Part shown: piece after piece, positions 15,633 through 22,311 of the stretch
Layout: each line of letters starts with the position of its first letter
Numbering within the stretch: position 1 is the first letter of the stretch
Origin: Alphaproteobacteria bacterium UBA5343
GTDB taxonomy: Bacteria > Pseudomonadota > Alphaproteobacteria > RF32 > UBA5343
DNA: 22,365 nucleotides
Assembly (NCBI GenBank): GCA_002410125.1
Contig: DHQH01000120.1
Location: 1-22,365 of the forward strand
Direction of reading: 5' to 3'
The notes under the pieces: model-generated
Told to the model about the DNA's origin: nothing
Database searches by the model: none
What the model saw: only the letters and a program-made list of their open reading frames with translations
Made by a program: the position numbers and the translations under genes

Positions 15633-16361
15633 ATGGCAGATAACGACCTAGAAAACAAAGAAAAAGAAATTACATCTGATAATCTATCAGAATCTTTATT
15701 TAAAAGCACCAGTCCAATCACTATCATGGTTGGAATTTTCTTTGTTATAGCAGCATCATTCATTATTTCATATGCATTCCAAACAGGGAAAATGAGAGAA
15801 TATGAACTACCTATCTATCTCTTAACCCTAAATCCAACCGTAACAATAGTAGTATTTTCTTTATTAGCTATAGCATCGGCTTCTGTATTAACTGCTCAAA
15901 TGCTATCTATCAAAAAAGGACAACAAATCGGCAGAAGTGAAAAAATTGCTGACTTTTTTGCTGCAACCTCTACAGCTGTAACTGCTGTTTATATATGTTC
16001 AGGACTAATCACAACTGTTTCAACAGGTAACATTCCAACTGAAATGATTTATATTACTGTGGTATTTTTCTTAGTGGTATTTTTCTATCTTAAAAAAGGA
16101 CACAATACTACTATTTGTAATGCAGTATCTGTAGCATTCTTTGTTCTATTAATGATAAACTCCCACTTCTTAGGAATTGTATCTACAAAATTAGAAGCAA
16201 AAGCCCTCACAAAAATTAATGGTGAAACCTTCTGTCTAGCCTCTATGTATCAAAACAATTTCATACTAGCTGGATACAACAGAAACCGTCAAGTATTTAC
16301 TGGTCGTGTTTTAATCCTAGATAGAAGAAACACTGATAATCTAGTATTTACTAAATATTAG
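15633..16361 (+). CDS. Five-helix inner-membrane protein of unknown function
   Basis: Not recognised. Residues 1-28 are acidic and hydrophilic. Five hydrophobic segments follow at about 29-49, 66-89, 108-129, 137-153 and 161-183. The last 58 residues are a soluble tail containing one Cys (GETFCLAS) and ending with several Arg and Asn. A strong ribosome site, GGAGGGG, precedes the ATG, which suggests substantial translation. It stands alone, closed by a clear terminator at 16388-16414. No transporter or enzyme motif is visible. Confidence 0.75.
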   Translation: MADNDLENKEKEITSDNLSESLFKSTSPITIMVGIFFVIAASFIISYAFQTGKMREYELPIYLLTLNPTVTIVVFSLLAIASASVLTAQMLSIKKGQQIGRSEKIADFFAATSTAVTAVYICSGLITTVSTGNIPTEMIYITVVFFLVVFFYLKKGHNTTICNAVSVAFFVLLMINSHFLGIVSTKLEAKALTKINGETFCLASMYQNNFILAGYNRNRQVFTGRVLILDRRNTDNLVFTKY

Positions 16362-16387
16362 AATTATTAAATAATTCAAACTCCAAT

Positions 16388-16414
16388 ACCCCCTAAAACT
16401 AGGGGGTGTTTTTT
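16388..16414 (+). terminator. Intrinsic terminator of the 15633 membrane-protein gene
   Basis: ACCCCCTA pairs with TAGGGGGT around AAAAC, followed by G and a run of T. It is a strong G/C stem 26 bases after the stop codon. Confidence 0.9.
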
Positions 16415-16486
16415 ATATATAGATTTAAACTTATTATTATTATTGATATATTAGTATTTTACTTCCAACATACAGGGTCTTAAATT

Positions 16487-17191
16487 ATGCATGATCATAT
16501 CAAAACAATAATACTACAGTCTCCAGAACTTACTTGGATAGAGTACATACCTAATTGGACAACAGCAGTCGCAACATTACTAATAGCAATCGTCCCTATT
16601 TTTATTGGCATTAAAGGATGGCTTAAGTCCAAGACAAAAACAGAGGAAGCAAAGCGGAATGACATAGCCAATAGATATAAAGAAGATATAGAAAGAAAAA
16701 ATGCTGATTTAGCAGCTGAAATAATTGAAAACTTTCACCTTGTAAGAGAAAGTATTGACTCAATAAGAAATCCCTTTGGTTATACCTCAGAAACAATAGA
16801 AGCAAAAGAATACATAGAAAAGCAAAAACCAACCAACGATAAACATGGCTTTTTTAAAATACCCAACACTCAAGGGGTTATCTTTCGACTAAGGTTTGAT
16901 AAACAAGGTCATAATTTTGCTCAATTATACAAATTAAGATTAAAAACACATATATTCTTAGGTCAAGATATTGAATTTCTCTTTGATAGAATCCAACAAA
17001 TTATTAAAAATATATCCGCAAATATATTCACTTTACAAAACTTTAGAGATAATGATGAACAAGCTTATAAGTGGATGGAAAAAATATGGATGATTACCTC
17101 TAAAGAAGAGGATAAAATATCTCAAGAACTAGATAAAATAATTACAGAACTCGAAGAAAAACTAATCCCATTAGTAAGAGGTAATCCGTAA
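16487..17191 (+). CDS. Single-pass membrane-anchored helical protein of unknown function
   Basis: Not recognised. One hydrophobic segment (about 24-45: WTTAVATLLIAIVPIFIGIKG) follows a short N-terminal part. After it comes a Lys/Glu-rich helical region (46-95), a middle domain with RNPFGY and FFKIPNTQGVIFRLRFDKQGHNF, and further amphipathic helices (FLFDRIQQIIKNI, IITELEEKLIPLV). Basic residues just after the segment suggest the large part is cytosolic. It is a monocistronic gene between terminators, with no partner to indicate a role. The codon use looks like that of its neighbours. Confidence 0.7.
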   Translation: MHDHIKTIILQSPELTWIEYIPNWTTAVATLLIAIVPIFIGIKGWLKSKTKTEEAKRNDIANRYKEDIERKNADLAAEIIENFHLVRESIDSIRNPFGYTSETIEAKEYIEKQKPTNDKHGFFKIPNTQGVIFRLRFDKQGHNFAQLYKLRLKTHIFLGQDIEFLFDRIQQIIKNISANIFTLQNFRDNDEQAYKWMEKIWMITSKEEDKISQELDKIITELEEKLIPLVRGNP

Positions 17192-17230
17192 TCTTTGCAT
17201 TATATGAGTCAGATAATAAGAATTAAGAAA

Positions 17231-17272
17231 AGCCAAAACTTGAGCCTAGCAATTCATAGGTGAGTTTTGGCT
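17231..17272. terminator. Bidirectional terminator between the 16487 gene and fliP
   Basis: AGCCAAAACT (17231-17240) and AGTTTTGGCT (17263-17272) are perfect 10-base arms; inside, CCTA/TAGG adds a second short stem. On the minus strand the stem is followed by TTTTCTT, suiting the end of fliP; on the plus strand the T-run is weaker. Confidence 0.75.
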
Positions 17273-17305
17273 TATTTGAAAATTCTGTATTAGGTGACCA
17301 TAGAA

Positions 17306-18091
17306 TCAACCAGAAGCGAAGGAGCGAACGAGTGACCCGCAAAGTAGATACCACCCATCAACCAACACAAAGAAAATTAATTTAAATGGCATTGCCAGCA
17401 TGGTTGGTGGTAACATCATCATACCCATAGACATCAGAACGGAAGCTATCACCATATCGATAATTAAAAAAGGTACATAGATTAAGAAACCTATTTCAAA
17501 TGCTCGTCTTAATTCACTAACCATAAATGATGGAATTGCTACTTTTAGAGGCACATCTGCCATAGATTCGGTTTTTTCTGTATTTGATAGATTCATAAAT
17601 AACTGTAAGTCTTTTTCTCTGGTATTTGTTAGCATAAAATCTTTTATTGGCCCCATTGCTAACTCTAAACCTTCGGTCATTTCTACTTTTTCCTCAACCA
17701 TTGGCTTGATACCTTGCTCCCAAGATTTTTCAAAGGTTGGCATCATAATAAAAGATGTTAAGAACAGGGCTAGTGACACCATTACCATATTTGGAGGTGT
17801 TGTATTGGTTGCAAGAGCACTTCTAATTATTGAGAATACTATTATTAATCTAGTAAATGAGGTTGTCATAACTAAGATTGATGGAGCAAGAGATAATACG
17901 GTTAAGAGTAAAACCATATTCACGATTCGCCCTGTTGTAGACCCTGTATTATCTGCCAAATCAACTGTTAGGCTTTGAGCATTTGCAGGACTTACAAAAT
18001 AAATTAACCCTAAGCTAAAAATCACAGAAAAAACTGCTAAACCTAGAAATATTTTTTTATTATTTTTAAAAATGTCTAATTTTATTTTCAT
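17306..18091 (-). CDS. fliP: Flagellar type III export-gate protein FliP
   Basis: Core subunit of the FliPQR export gate in the flagellar basal body. A signal peptide (1-39, cleavage ANA before QS) is followed by transmembrane segments. The family block SFTRLIIVFSIIR, then TPPNMVMVSLALFLTSFIMMP, is intact, as are the cytoplasmic loop (EKSWEQGIKPMVEE) and the conserved end MVSELRRAFEIGFLIYVPFLIIDMVIASVLMSMGMMMLPP (spelled here in two runs of family signature). The length of 261 residues is normal. It starts 2 bases after fliO, so it is coupled to it. It is the last gene of the fhlB-fliO-fliP unit, closed by the terminator at 17231-17272. Confidence 0.97.
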   Translation of the reverse strand: MKIKLDIFKNNKKIFLGLAVFSVIFSLGLIYFVSPANAQSLTVDLADNTGSTTGRIVNMVLLLTVLSLAPSILVMTTSFTRLIIVFSIIRSALATNTTPPNMVMVSLALFLTSFIMMPTFEKSWEQGIKPMVEEKVEMTEGLELAMGPIKDFMLTNTREKDLQLFMNLSNTEKTESMADVPLKVAIPSFMVSELRRAFEIGFLIYVPFLIIDMVIASVLMSMGMMMLPPTMLAMPFKLIFFVLVDGWYLLCGSLVRSFASG

Positions 18092-18093
18092 TA

Positions 18094-18348
18094 TTACTCT
18101 ATCACTTTTATTTGATTTAAACCCACAACAATTAAATGCTCTTTATCATCTTTTTTGATTAATACTAAATTTGTTCTAGCATCGATTCGTCTAGATTCAA
18201 TAATATCAAGTCTAGTTTTTTTACCATTGCTAGCTTTATTAATTAGATTATTAACACCAGAAACTCCGTATCTTTTTGAGATATAGGCAACAACTAAAAT
18301 TAAGCCTATCACAAATACAAGAGATAAGATTGTATCAAAATACATCAT
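18094..18348 (-). CDS. fliO: Flagellar biosynthesis protein FliO (short form)
   Basis: A small membrane protein that assists FliP assembly in the export gate. One membrane segment at residues 5-22 is followed by a basic, cytosolic domain with RLDIIESRRIDARTNLVLIK and HLIVVGLNQI, the usual FliO beta pattern. At 84 residues it is at the short end of the family. Its place directly before fliP is the main support. GGGGTG lies about 10 bases before the ATG. Confidence 0.85.
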   Translation of the reverse strand: MMYFDTILSLVFVIGLILVVAYISKRYGVSGVNNLINKASNGKKTRLDIIESRRIDARTNLVLIKKDDKEHLIVVGLNQIKVIE

Positions 18349-18420
18349 TTAATTTTTCACCCCAAAATCATATTTCTTAAAAAGATAAATTAAAAAAACA
18401 TACAAAACAAGCAAGATGTC

Positions 18421-18741
18421 TTAGTTATCAAACAGCGATACATCTAACTCTTTATTTTCTGCATATACATAATTCATAATTTCTGCCACAGCAGCAAATG
18501 CCTCTACTGGAATTTCACTATCAATATCAATTGCTGATAATATTTCTGCCAAATCAGCATCTTGCCTAACTTTTATATCATTATCAAAAGCAATTTGTAA
18601 GATTTTTTCAGCCATAGCCCCCTTACCACTAGCGGTAACTATTGGCGGCTTTTTTTTCTTAATCTCATCCTTTAAAGCAACTGCGACAGAGAAATGCTCT
18701 TTCTTATTTTTTTCTATTGCTTGTTCAATTTTATTTACCAT
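18421..18741 (-). CDS. FhlB: stand-alone homologue of the FlhB cytoplasmic domain
   Basis: A protein of 106 residues matching the C-terminal cytosolic domain of FlhB/YscU switch proteins: HFSVAVALKDE, then PPIVTASGKGAMAEKILQIA, IKVRQDADLAEILSAIDIDSEIP, and VAEIMNYVYA. The membrane part of FlhB is absent and there is no NPTH self-cleavage motif (the expected place reads HFSVAVAL). Such small FhlB proteins occur in several bacteria beside a full FlhB and may modulate export switching. It opens the minus-strand flagellar unit, 72 bases before fliO, and diverges from flgB across 176 bases. Confidence 0.88.
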   Translation of the reverse strand: MVNKIEQAIEKNKKEHFSVAVALKDEIKKKKPPIVTASGKGAMAEKILQIAFDNDIKVRQDADLAEILSAIDIDSEIPVEAFAAVAEIMNYVYAENKELDVSLFDN

Positions 18742-18808
18742 AAAAATATGATTACCACAGAAAATATTAGTTGAAAATCATAAAGCATCATAAACCCACA
18801 ATACAATA

Positions 18809-18824
18809 CGGCATAGTTTTTGCA
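18809..18824 (+). promoter_or_regulatory. Sigma-54-type promoter of flgB-flgC-fliE
   Basis: CGGCATA, four bases and TTGCA place GG (18810-18811) and GC (18822-18823) exactly ten bases apart, the -24/-12 spacing of sigma-54 promoters. Only the first base and one C of the TGGCAC consensus differ. Class II/III flagellar genes of alphaproteobacteria such as Caulobacter use sigma-54. The expected leader is about 80 bases. Confidence 0.5.
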
Positions 18825-18851
18825 TATATGTGAATGAAATGATAAATAAGA

Positions 18852-18868
18852 TTGAACTAGATGTTCAA
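18852..18868. promoter_or_regulatory. Inverted repeat in the flgB leader
   Basis: TTGAAC and GTTCAA flank TAGAT, a 17-base dyad lying about 20 bases beyond the predicted start of transcription. It has the size of a helix-turn-helix operator; no regulator gene is nearby. Confidence 0.35.
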
Positions 18869-18890
18869 ATAAGATAAGAAAATAGTTAAG

Positions 18891-18905
18891 CCCAATTAAA
18901 TTGGG
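18891..18905 (+). promoter_or_regulatory. Hairpin abutting the flgB ribosome site
   Basis: CCCAAT and ATTGGG flank TAA. The 3' arm runs straight into TGGGGAGAG, the ribosome site of flgB, so folding could limit access to it. Confidence 0.4.
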
Positions 18906-18917
18906 TGGGGAGAGAAA

Positions 18918-19364
18918 ATGGATATTAATAGTTTAGCACTTTTCCAGATGGCCGATAAAAAAATGGATTGGCTATCTGAAAAACAAAAAACAACATCTGT
19001 AAATGTTGCAAATGTTGACACACCTGGTTTTAAAGCCAGAGAGCTAAAACCTATTGATTTTTCAAATGAATTAAAACAAACTCTATCTTCAAATCCTTAT
19101 ATCACAAATCCAAATCACCTATCTCCAAGCAACACTAATGCGGTTATTACTAACCCTAAACATAAACTTGGAGTAAACAGATCTGCGGGTGATTTTAAGA
19201 CCTCAGAGATAAGAAAACCATATGAAACTACTATCACTAAAAATAGTGTAAACTTAGAAGAGCAGATGAACATCGTCAGAAAAACTACTGAACAATATAA
19301 TGCTACTACTTCATTATATAAAAAATATTCTGATTTGATTAAAACATCTCTTGGTAAGAATTAG
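18918..19364 (+). CDS. flgB: Flagellar proximal rod protein FlgB
   Basis: Forms part of the proximal rod, exported through the flagellar type III apparatus. The rod signature is present: TTSVNVANVDTPGFKARELKPIDF near the start, and the helical end LEEQMNIVRKTTEQYNATTSLYKKYSDLI. The middle is a variable loop rich in Asn. The length of 148 residues is at the upper end of the usual range. GGGGAGAG stands before the ATG. flgC follows after 13 bases with its own ribosome site (AGGAG), so the genes form one operon. Confidence 0.95.
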   Translation: MDINSLALFQMADKKMDWLSEKQKTTSVNVANVDTPGFKARELKPIDFSNELKQTLSSNPYITNPNHLSPSNTNAVITNPKHKLGVNRSAGDFKTSEIRKPYETTITKNSVNLEEQMNIVRKTTEQYNATTSLYKKYSDLIKTSLGKN

Positions 19365-19377
19365 GAGAAATTAGAAC

Positions 19378-19788
19378 ATGGGAGACTTATCAACAAGTTC
19401 AGATATTGCTGTATCAGGCATGAAGGCTCAAGCTAAGAGACTCAGAATTATCTCAGAAAACTTAGCAAATGCCGATTCTGTGGCTAAGACCAAAGGTGGC
19501 AAACCATATCAAAGACAAGTAGTAACTTTCAAAGCAGCACTTGATAAAAATACAGGAGCTGATATAGTAGAAGCTGACAAGGTAGTAAAAGATAAGTCAG
19601 ACTTTAACAAAAAATACGACCCACACCACCCATCAGCAGGAGCAGATGGTTATGTATTATATCCAAATGTAAACCCATTAGTGGAAATGATGGATATGAA
19701 AGAAGCGCAAAGAAGCTATGAAGCAAACCTAAATATAATCAAAACATCAAAAGATATGATGAAAAGCACAATTGATTTATTAAAGTAA
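19378..19788 (+). CDS. flgC: Flagellar proximal rod protein FlgC
   Basis: Rod subunit. The N-terminal motif SGMKAQAKRLRIISENLANAD, the PYQRQVVTF segment, YVLYPNVNPLVEMMDMKEAQRSYEANL and the ending KTSKDMMKSTIDLLK are family signatures. The length of 136 residues is normal. There is no signal peptide, as expected for a type III substrate. Its ATG follows AGGAG by 9 bases. Second gene of flgB-flgC-fliE. Confidence 0.97.
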   Translation: MGDLSTSSDIAVSGMKAQAKRLRIISENLANADSVAKTKGGKPYQRQVVTFKAALDKNTGADIVEADKVVKDKSDFNKKYDPHHPSAGADGYVLYPNVNPLVEMMDMKEAQRSYEANLNIIKTSKDMMKSTIDLLK

Positions 19789-19806
19789 ATTTAGAGGTAT
19801 TAAAAA

Positions 19807-20133
19807 ATGAACGCTATCGATTCTAACATAACTAATGCATTACTTGCCTATCAAGATGTAGCAAAAAAAATAAACTCTGCTATTTCAACCAATGAAGCCG
19901 ACACACCAAAACCACAAGGCACTTTTAAAGAGCTTGTAAAAAATGTTGTATCAGACACTGTAGATGCCACTAAGAAAAGTGAAAACCTTTCAATGAAAGC
20001 AATCGCAGGCCAAGCAGATATGAGAGATGTTGTACAAGCTGTAAACTCTGCTGAAATAGCGTTAGAGACTGTGGTAACAGTAAGAGATAGTGCTGTAAAA
20101 GCATATCAAGAAATCCTCAATATGCCAATCTAA
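19807..20133 (+). CDS. fliE: Flagellar hook-basal body complex protein FliE
   Basis: Joins the MS ring to the rod. The conserved second half is seen: FKELVKNVVSDTVD, then AIAGQADMRDVVQAVNSAEIALETVVTVRDSAVKAYQEI. The length of 108 residues is normal. GAGG stands before the ATG, and the gap to flgC is 18 bases. In many alphaproteobacteria fliQ follows fliE; here the operon stops and a repeat cluster follows, with no clear stem-plus-T terminator. Confidence 0.95.
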   Translation: MNAIDSNITNALLAYQDVAKKINSAISTNEADTPKPQGTFKELVKNVVSDTVDATKKSENLSMKAIAGQADMRDVVQAVNSAEIALETVVTVRDSAVKAYQEILNMPI

Positions 20134-20165
20134 CTAAATATCTAAGCCCATCATCTCCTACACTC

Positions 20166-20200
20166 CGTCATTGCGATGATTTCAGCCCGTGGCAATCTCG
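20166..20200. repeat. Palindromic repeat of the GTCATTGCGA...GCAATCTC type
   Basis: CGTCATTGCGA at the left and GGCAATCTCG at the right, with ATTGC/GCAAT as pairing arms. It has the same outer frame as the element at 7406-7433. Confidence 0.65.
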
Positions 20201-20236
20201 TAAAGTAACACTACCCTAACTCCCCCAACAAGTTGG

Positions 20237-20309
20237 GTCATCTCGAGCCTCCACTATTGTCATCTCGAGCCTCCACTATTGTCATCTCGAGCGAAGTCGA
20301 GAGATCTTA
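20237..20309. repeat. Tandem 22-base repeat ending in a palindrome
   Basis: The unit runs from GTCATCTCGAG to CCTCCACTATT, identical at 20237-20258 and 20259-20280. A third copy starts at 20281 and passes into TCTCGA-GCGAAG-TCGAGA followed by GATCTT, a complete palindromic element. The tandem units look like duplications of a half-element. Confidence 0.75.
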
Positions 20310-20377
20310 TAAAACCAATATAATACTAAAACATTTACCTACCAATCATCACTCCCCACTTCCCATAAATTGAGCAC

Positions 20378-20411
20378 AAAAAAAAGGCCTCTGTATAAAC
20401 ACAAAGACCTT
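20378..20411 (-). terminator. Intrinsic terminator of the acidic gene pair
   Basis: On the minus strand AAGG, CT and TGT pair with ACA, AG and CCTT across two mismatches, followed by eight T. It ends 33 bases after the stop at 20444. Confidence 0.75.
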
Positions 20412-20443
20412 AATTTTATTTCCATAGCATAGCTTGCACTATA

Positions 20444-21256
20444 CTAATCTTCTTCATCTTCAAAACCATATCCAACTCCTTCAGATGCCATTATGGCATC
20501 ATCTTCAAATCCTCCGATACAGTCTTTAAATTCCTCAGGAACAACAACCTCATCATCCCCAAGAACTTCAATATCAACCTCTGCCTCATATAAATCATGA
20601 GGATAGAAATCCCGAAGCAGTTCCTTCTGAGCATTGTCTAATGCCTCCCAGAAAGCATCGAAAGTCTCAGTGTCCTCAGAATGGCTCTCAATAAGGTTTT
20701 CCTTATGAGAATCTGATACAACTCTTAAAAGAGCTTCCTTCATCTCAACCGCCTCGAAAACATCTGGCATTTCAAAAGCATTCAAAGCTGAAGCCATCAA
20801 CCGACCATCTTCGTCTCCAAGCACCTCGTGCTCAACAACAGCATCAAAGCATTTGGCAATAGTCTCAGCATCTCCTTTTTCTTCCAAAAGCCCTTGAACA
20901 AAATTAACTCCCATATATTCTATGAGATACTTTGTCTCTGAAGTTACTTTCAAAAGTGGATATTTGCACCCTTCTGGTATTGAATCAACAAAGGCAATAC
21001 CTGATCGGAAACGATTCAACTCGGCTTTATGAACATCTTCATCTTCTTCGACTTCAACGGGCTTACAACCAAATGCAAAAAAGCCATCGAAAAGAATATG
21101 AAGCCTCTTCTTAGCGACTTTATTGGGCCAAGATGACACCACAGGTATCACTGCCAATAAGTCACCAACGGTGAAATTTTCATTATCCAAAAGTTTCCCA
21201 AAACCCTCACCATCCTTGATGGCATGGATTTTACCAGCTAAAACTTGTGCGTCCAT
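20444..21256 (-). CDS. Acidic protein of unknown function (second gene of the pair)
   Basis: Not recognised. A cytosolic protein of 270 residues with very high Asp/Glu content, above all at 68-75 (EVEEDEDV), around 195-240, and at the end (FEDEED). It has no signal peptide or membrane segment. Predicted mostly helical, with several repeating short helices (LLDNENFTVGDLLAVI, KYLIEYMGVNFVQGLLEEKG, ETIAKCFDAVVEHEVLG). It starts 6 bases after its partner's stop with no visible ribosome site, so translation is probably coupled. GC is clearly higher than in the flanking genes (about 38-50% in sampled lines, against about 30% in rlmN). Confidence 0.75.
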   Translation of the reverse strand: MDAQVLAGKIHAIKDGEGFGKLLDNENFTVGDLLAVIPVVSSWPNKVAKKRLHILFDGFFAFGCKPVEVEEDEDVHKAELNRFRSGIAFVDSIPEGCKYPLLKVTSETKYLIEYMGVNFVQGLLEEKGDAETIAKCFDAVVEHEVLGDEDGRLMASALNAFEMPDVFEAVEMKEALLRVVSDSHKENLIESHSEDTETFDAFWEALDNAQKELLRDFYPHDLYEAEVDIEVLGDDEVVVPEEFKDCIGGFEDDAIMASEGVGYGFEDEED

Positions 21257-21262
21257 GATAAT

Positions 21263-22054
21263 TTAATTTACTACAGTTTCAACTTCAGTTTCCATCCCCT
21301 CAGGGGCATTCTCAGGTTCCTCAAAATACCAAGCAACAGCTGGGTATCGAAAATCATGATTAGCAGCAACATATTCCATTACTTGTTTTTCCTCCAAGTA
21401 AGAAATTAAAATTGCCTTCTGACCATTTGCCATGGAATCAAGCACATTAGCAATGAAATTTTCCTGATATTCAGGTATCGTAATTGCCAAAGCAATTATC
21501 TCAACCCATTTTTCAGAAACATTTTGCAATACCCAAGCAATCATGCTTGTGTCATCAGTCATGCGAGCCATCCTGCGAACAGTAAAAACACCATACTGAT
21601 CTAAAAGGTCATCCAATTGGTCTTCCTTACAAAGGTCAATATTGGTTTGAAGCTCAATCGCTTCTTCTTCCTGCTCTACCTCATCCTCATCGAAATACCA
21701 CCCAACAAGTGGGTACCGGTTGTAATCTTCTGCAACATAAGCCGAAACTTCATCTTTCGACATATACTGCATAAGATCCATCGGATCATCAAGCAAATCG
21801 AGAACTTTTGGTTCCAACTCTTTCCCCATAACTGAAACATAGTCTTTTATACTATCCTCATCATAGGAAAAATTAATCACTTGAGCGAATACCCATTCAA
21901 CAGGGTTTTCCCTCAACATATTTTTCACAACCTCATTCCCTGCTTTTTCAAGCATATAAGGGACGACATAGCTTGCTTCACATTCTGAATGTGTGCAGTG
22001 CCTTCCACAAATCCTTACGGATTGTAGACCTTCTAACAATTCTTGTGTTGTCAT
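21263..22054 (-). CDS. Acidic protein with an internal duplication, unknown function (first gene of the pair)
   Basis: Not recognised. A protein of 263 residues, cytosolic and acidic. Two similar modules lie about 121 residues apart. In the first, WVFAQV (54-59) and later YVAEDYNRYPLVGWYFDE (106-123); in the second, WVLQNV (174-179) and later YVAANHDFRYPAVAWYFEE (228-246). The shared core is YVA, RYP, V and WYF then Asp/Glu. Near the N-terminus a cluster Cys16, His19, Cys20, His22 and Cys25 could bind a metal. The ATG has no ribosome site, only A/T-rich sequence. It is preceded by a good promoter and a leader hairpin. The repeated helical, acidic build resembles an adaptor or mimic protein, but this is inference. 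Confidence 0.75.
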   Translation of the reverse strand: MTTQELLEGLQSVRICGRHCTHSECEASYVVPYMLEKAGNEVVKNMLRENPVEWVFAQVINFSYDEDSIKDYVSVMGKELEPKVLDLLDDPMDLMQYMSKDEVSAYVAEDYNRYPLVGWYFDEDEVEQEEEAIELQTNIDLCKEDQLDDLLDQYGVFTVRRMARMTDDTSMIAWVLQNVSEKWVEIIALAITIPEYQENFIANVLDSMANGQKAILISYLEEKQVMEYVAANHDFRYPAVAWYFEEPENAPEGMETEVETVVN

Positions 22055-22091
22055 AAGTCAAAAAATTTTAAATTAAAGGTTAATATATAAA

Positions 22092-22107
22092 ACTCCCATT
22101 CGGGAGT
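22092..22107 (-). promoter_or_regulatory. Hairpin in the leader of the acidic gene pair
   Basis: ACTCCC and GGGAGT are perfect arms around a four-base loop; on the minus strand the stem is followed by TTTATATATT. It lies between the predicted promoter and the start codon, so it may attenuate or stabilise the transcript. Confidence 0.5.
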
Positions 22108-22161
22108 AAAAACACTCAAAAATAAGAAAAATTTTAAAAAGAATAATTAACATCTACCAGC

Positions 22162-22190
22162 AATATAAACAAAACTTTAGACAAAATCAA
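22162..22190 (-). promoter_or_regulatory. Sigma-70-type promoter of the acidic gene pair
   Basis: On the minus strand TTGATT (22185-22190), a 17-base spacer and TATATT (22162-22167), about 110 bases before the start codon. Confidence 0.5.
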
Positions 22191-22267
22191 GCATTACATA
22201 AAAAACTATGTAAAAATCTCTTTAAAGCCTATAATCCACTAACATTCAGACCCTATAAATTGGGCAT

Positions 22268-22292
22268 AAAAAAATCCCAGCTTTCGCTAGGA
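22268..22292 (-). terminator. Intrinsic terminator of the gene entering from the right edge
   Basis: On the minus strand TCCTAGC, loop GAAA and GCTGGGA form a seven-pair stem with one G-U pair, followed by seven T. It starts about 20 bases after the stop codon at 22312. Confidence 0.9.
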
Positions 22293-22311
22293 CTTCTTTA
22301 TAGTAAAAATT

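Larger units (their letters stand above)
20134..20443. other. Repeat cluster between fliE and the acidic gene pair
   Basis: No gene is supported. The 310 bases hold a GTCAT...ATCTC palindrome (20166-20200), a tight CCCAAC/GTTGGG hairpin (20224-20237), two tandem 22-base units with a third partial unit (20237-20309), and the terminator of the minus-strand pair (20378-20411). Confidence 0.7.

Noticed and set aside
20237..20309. CRISPR array
   Set aside because: The units are directly adjacent without variable spacers, and no cas gene is present.
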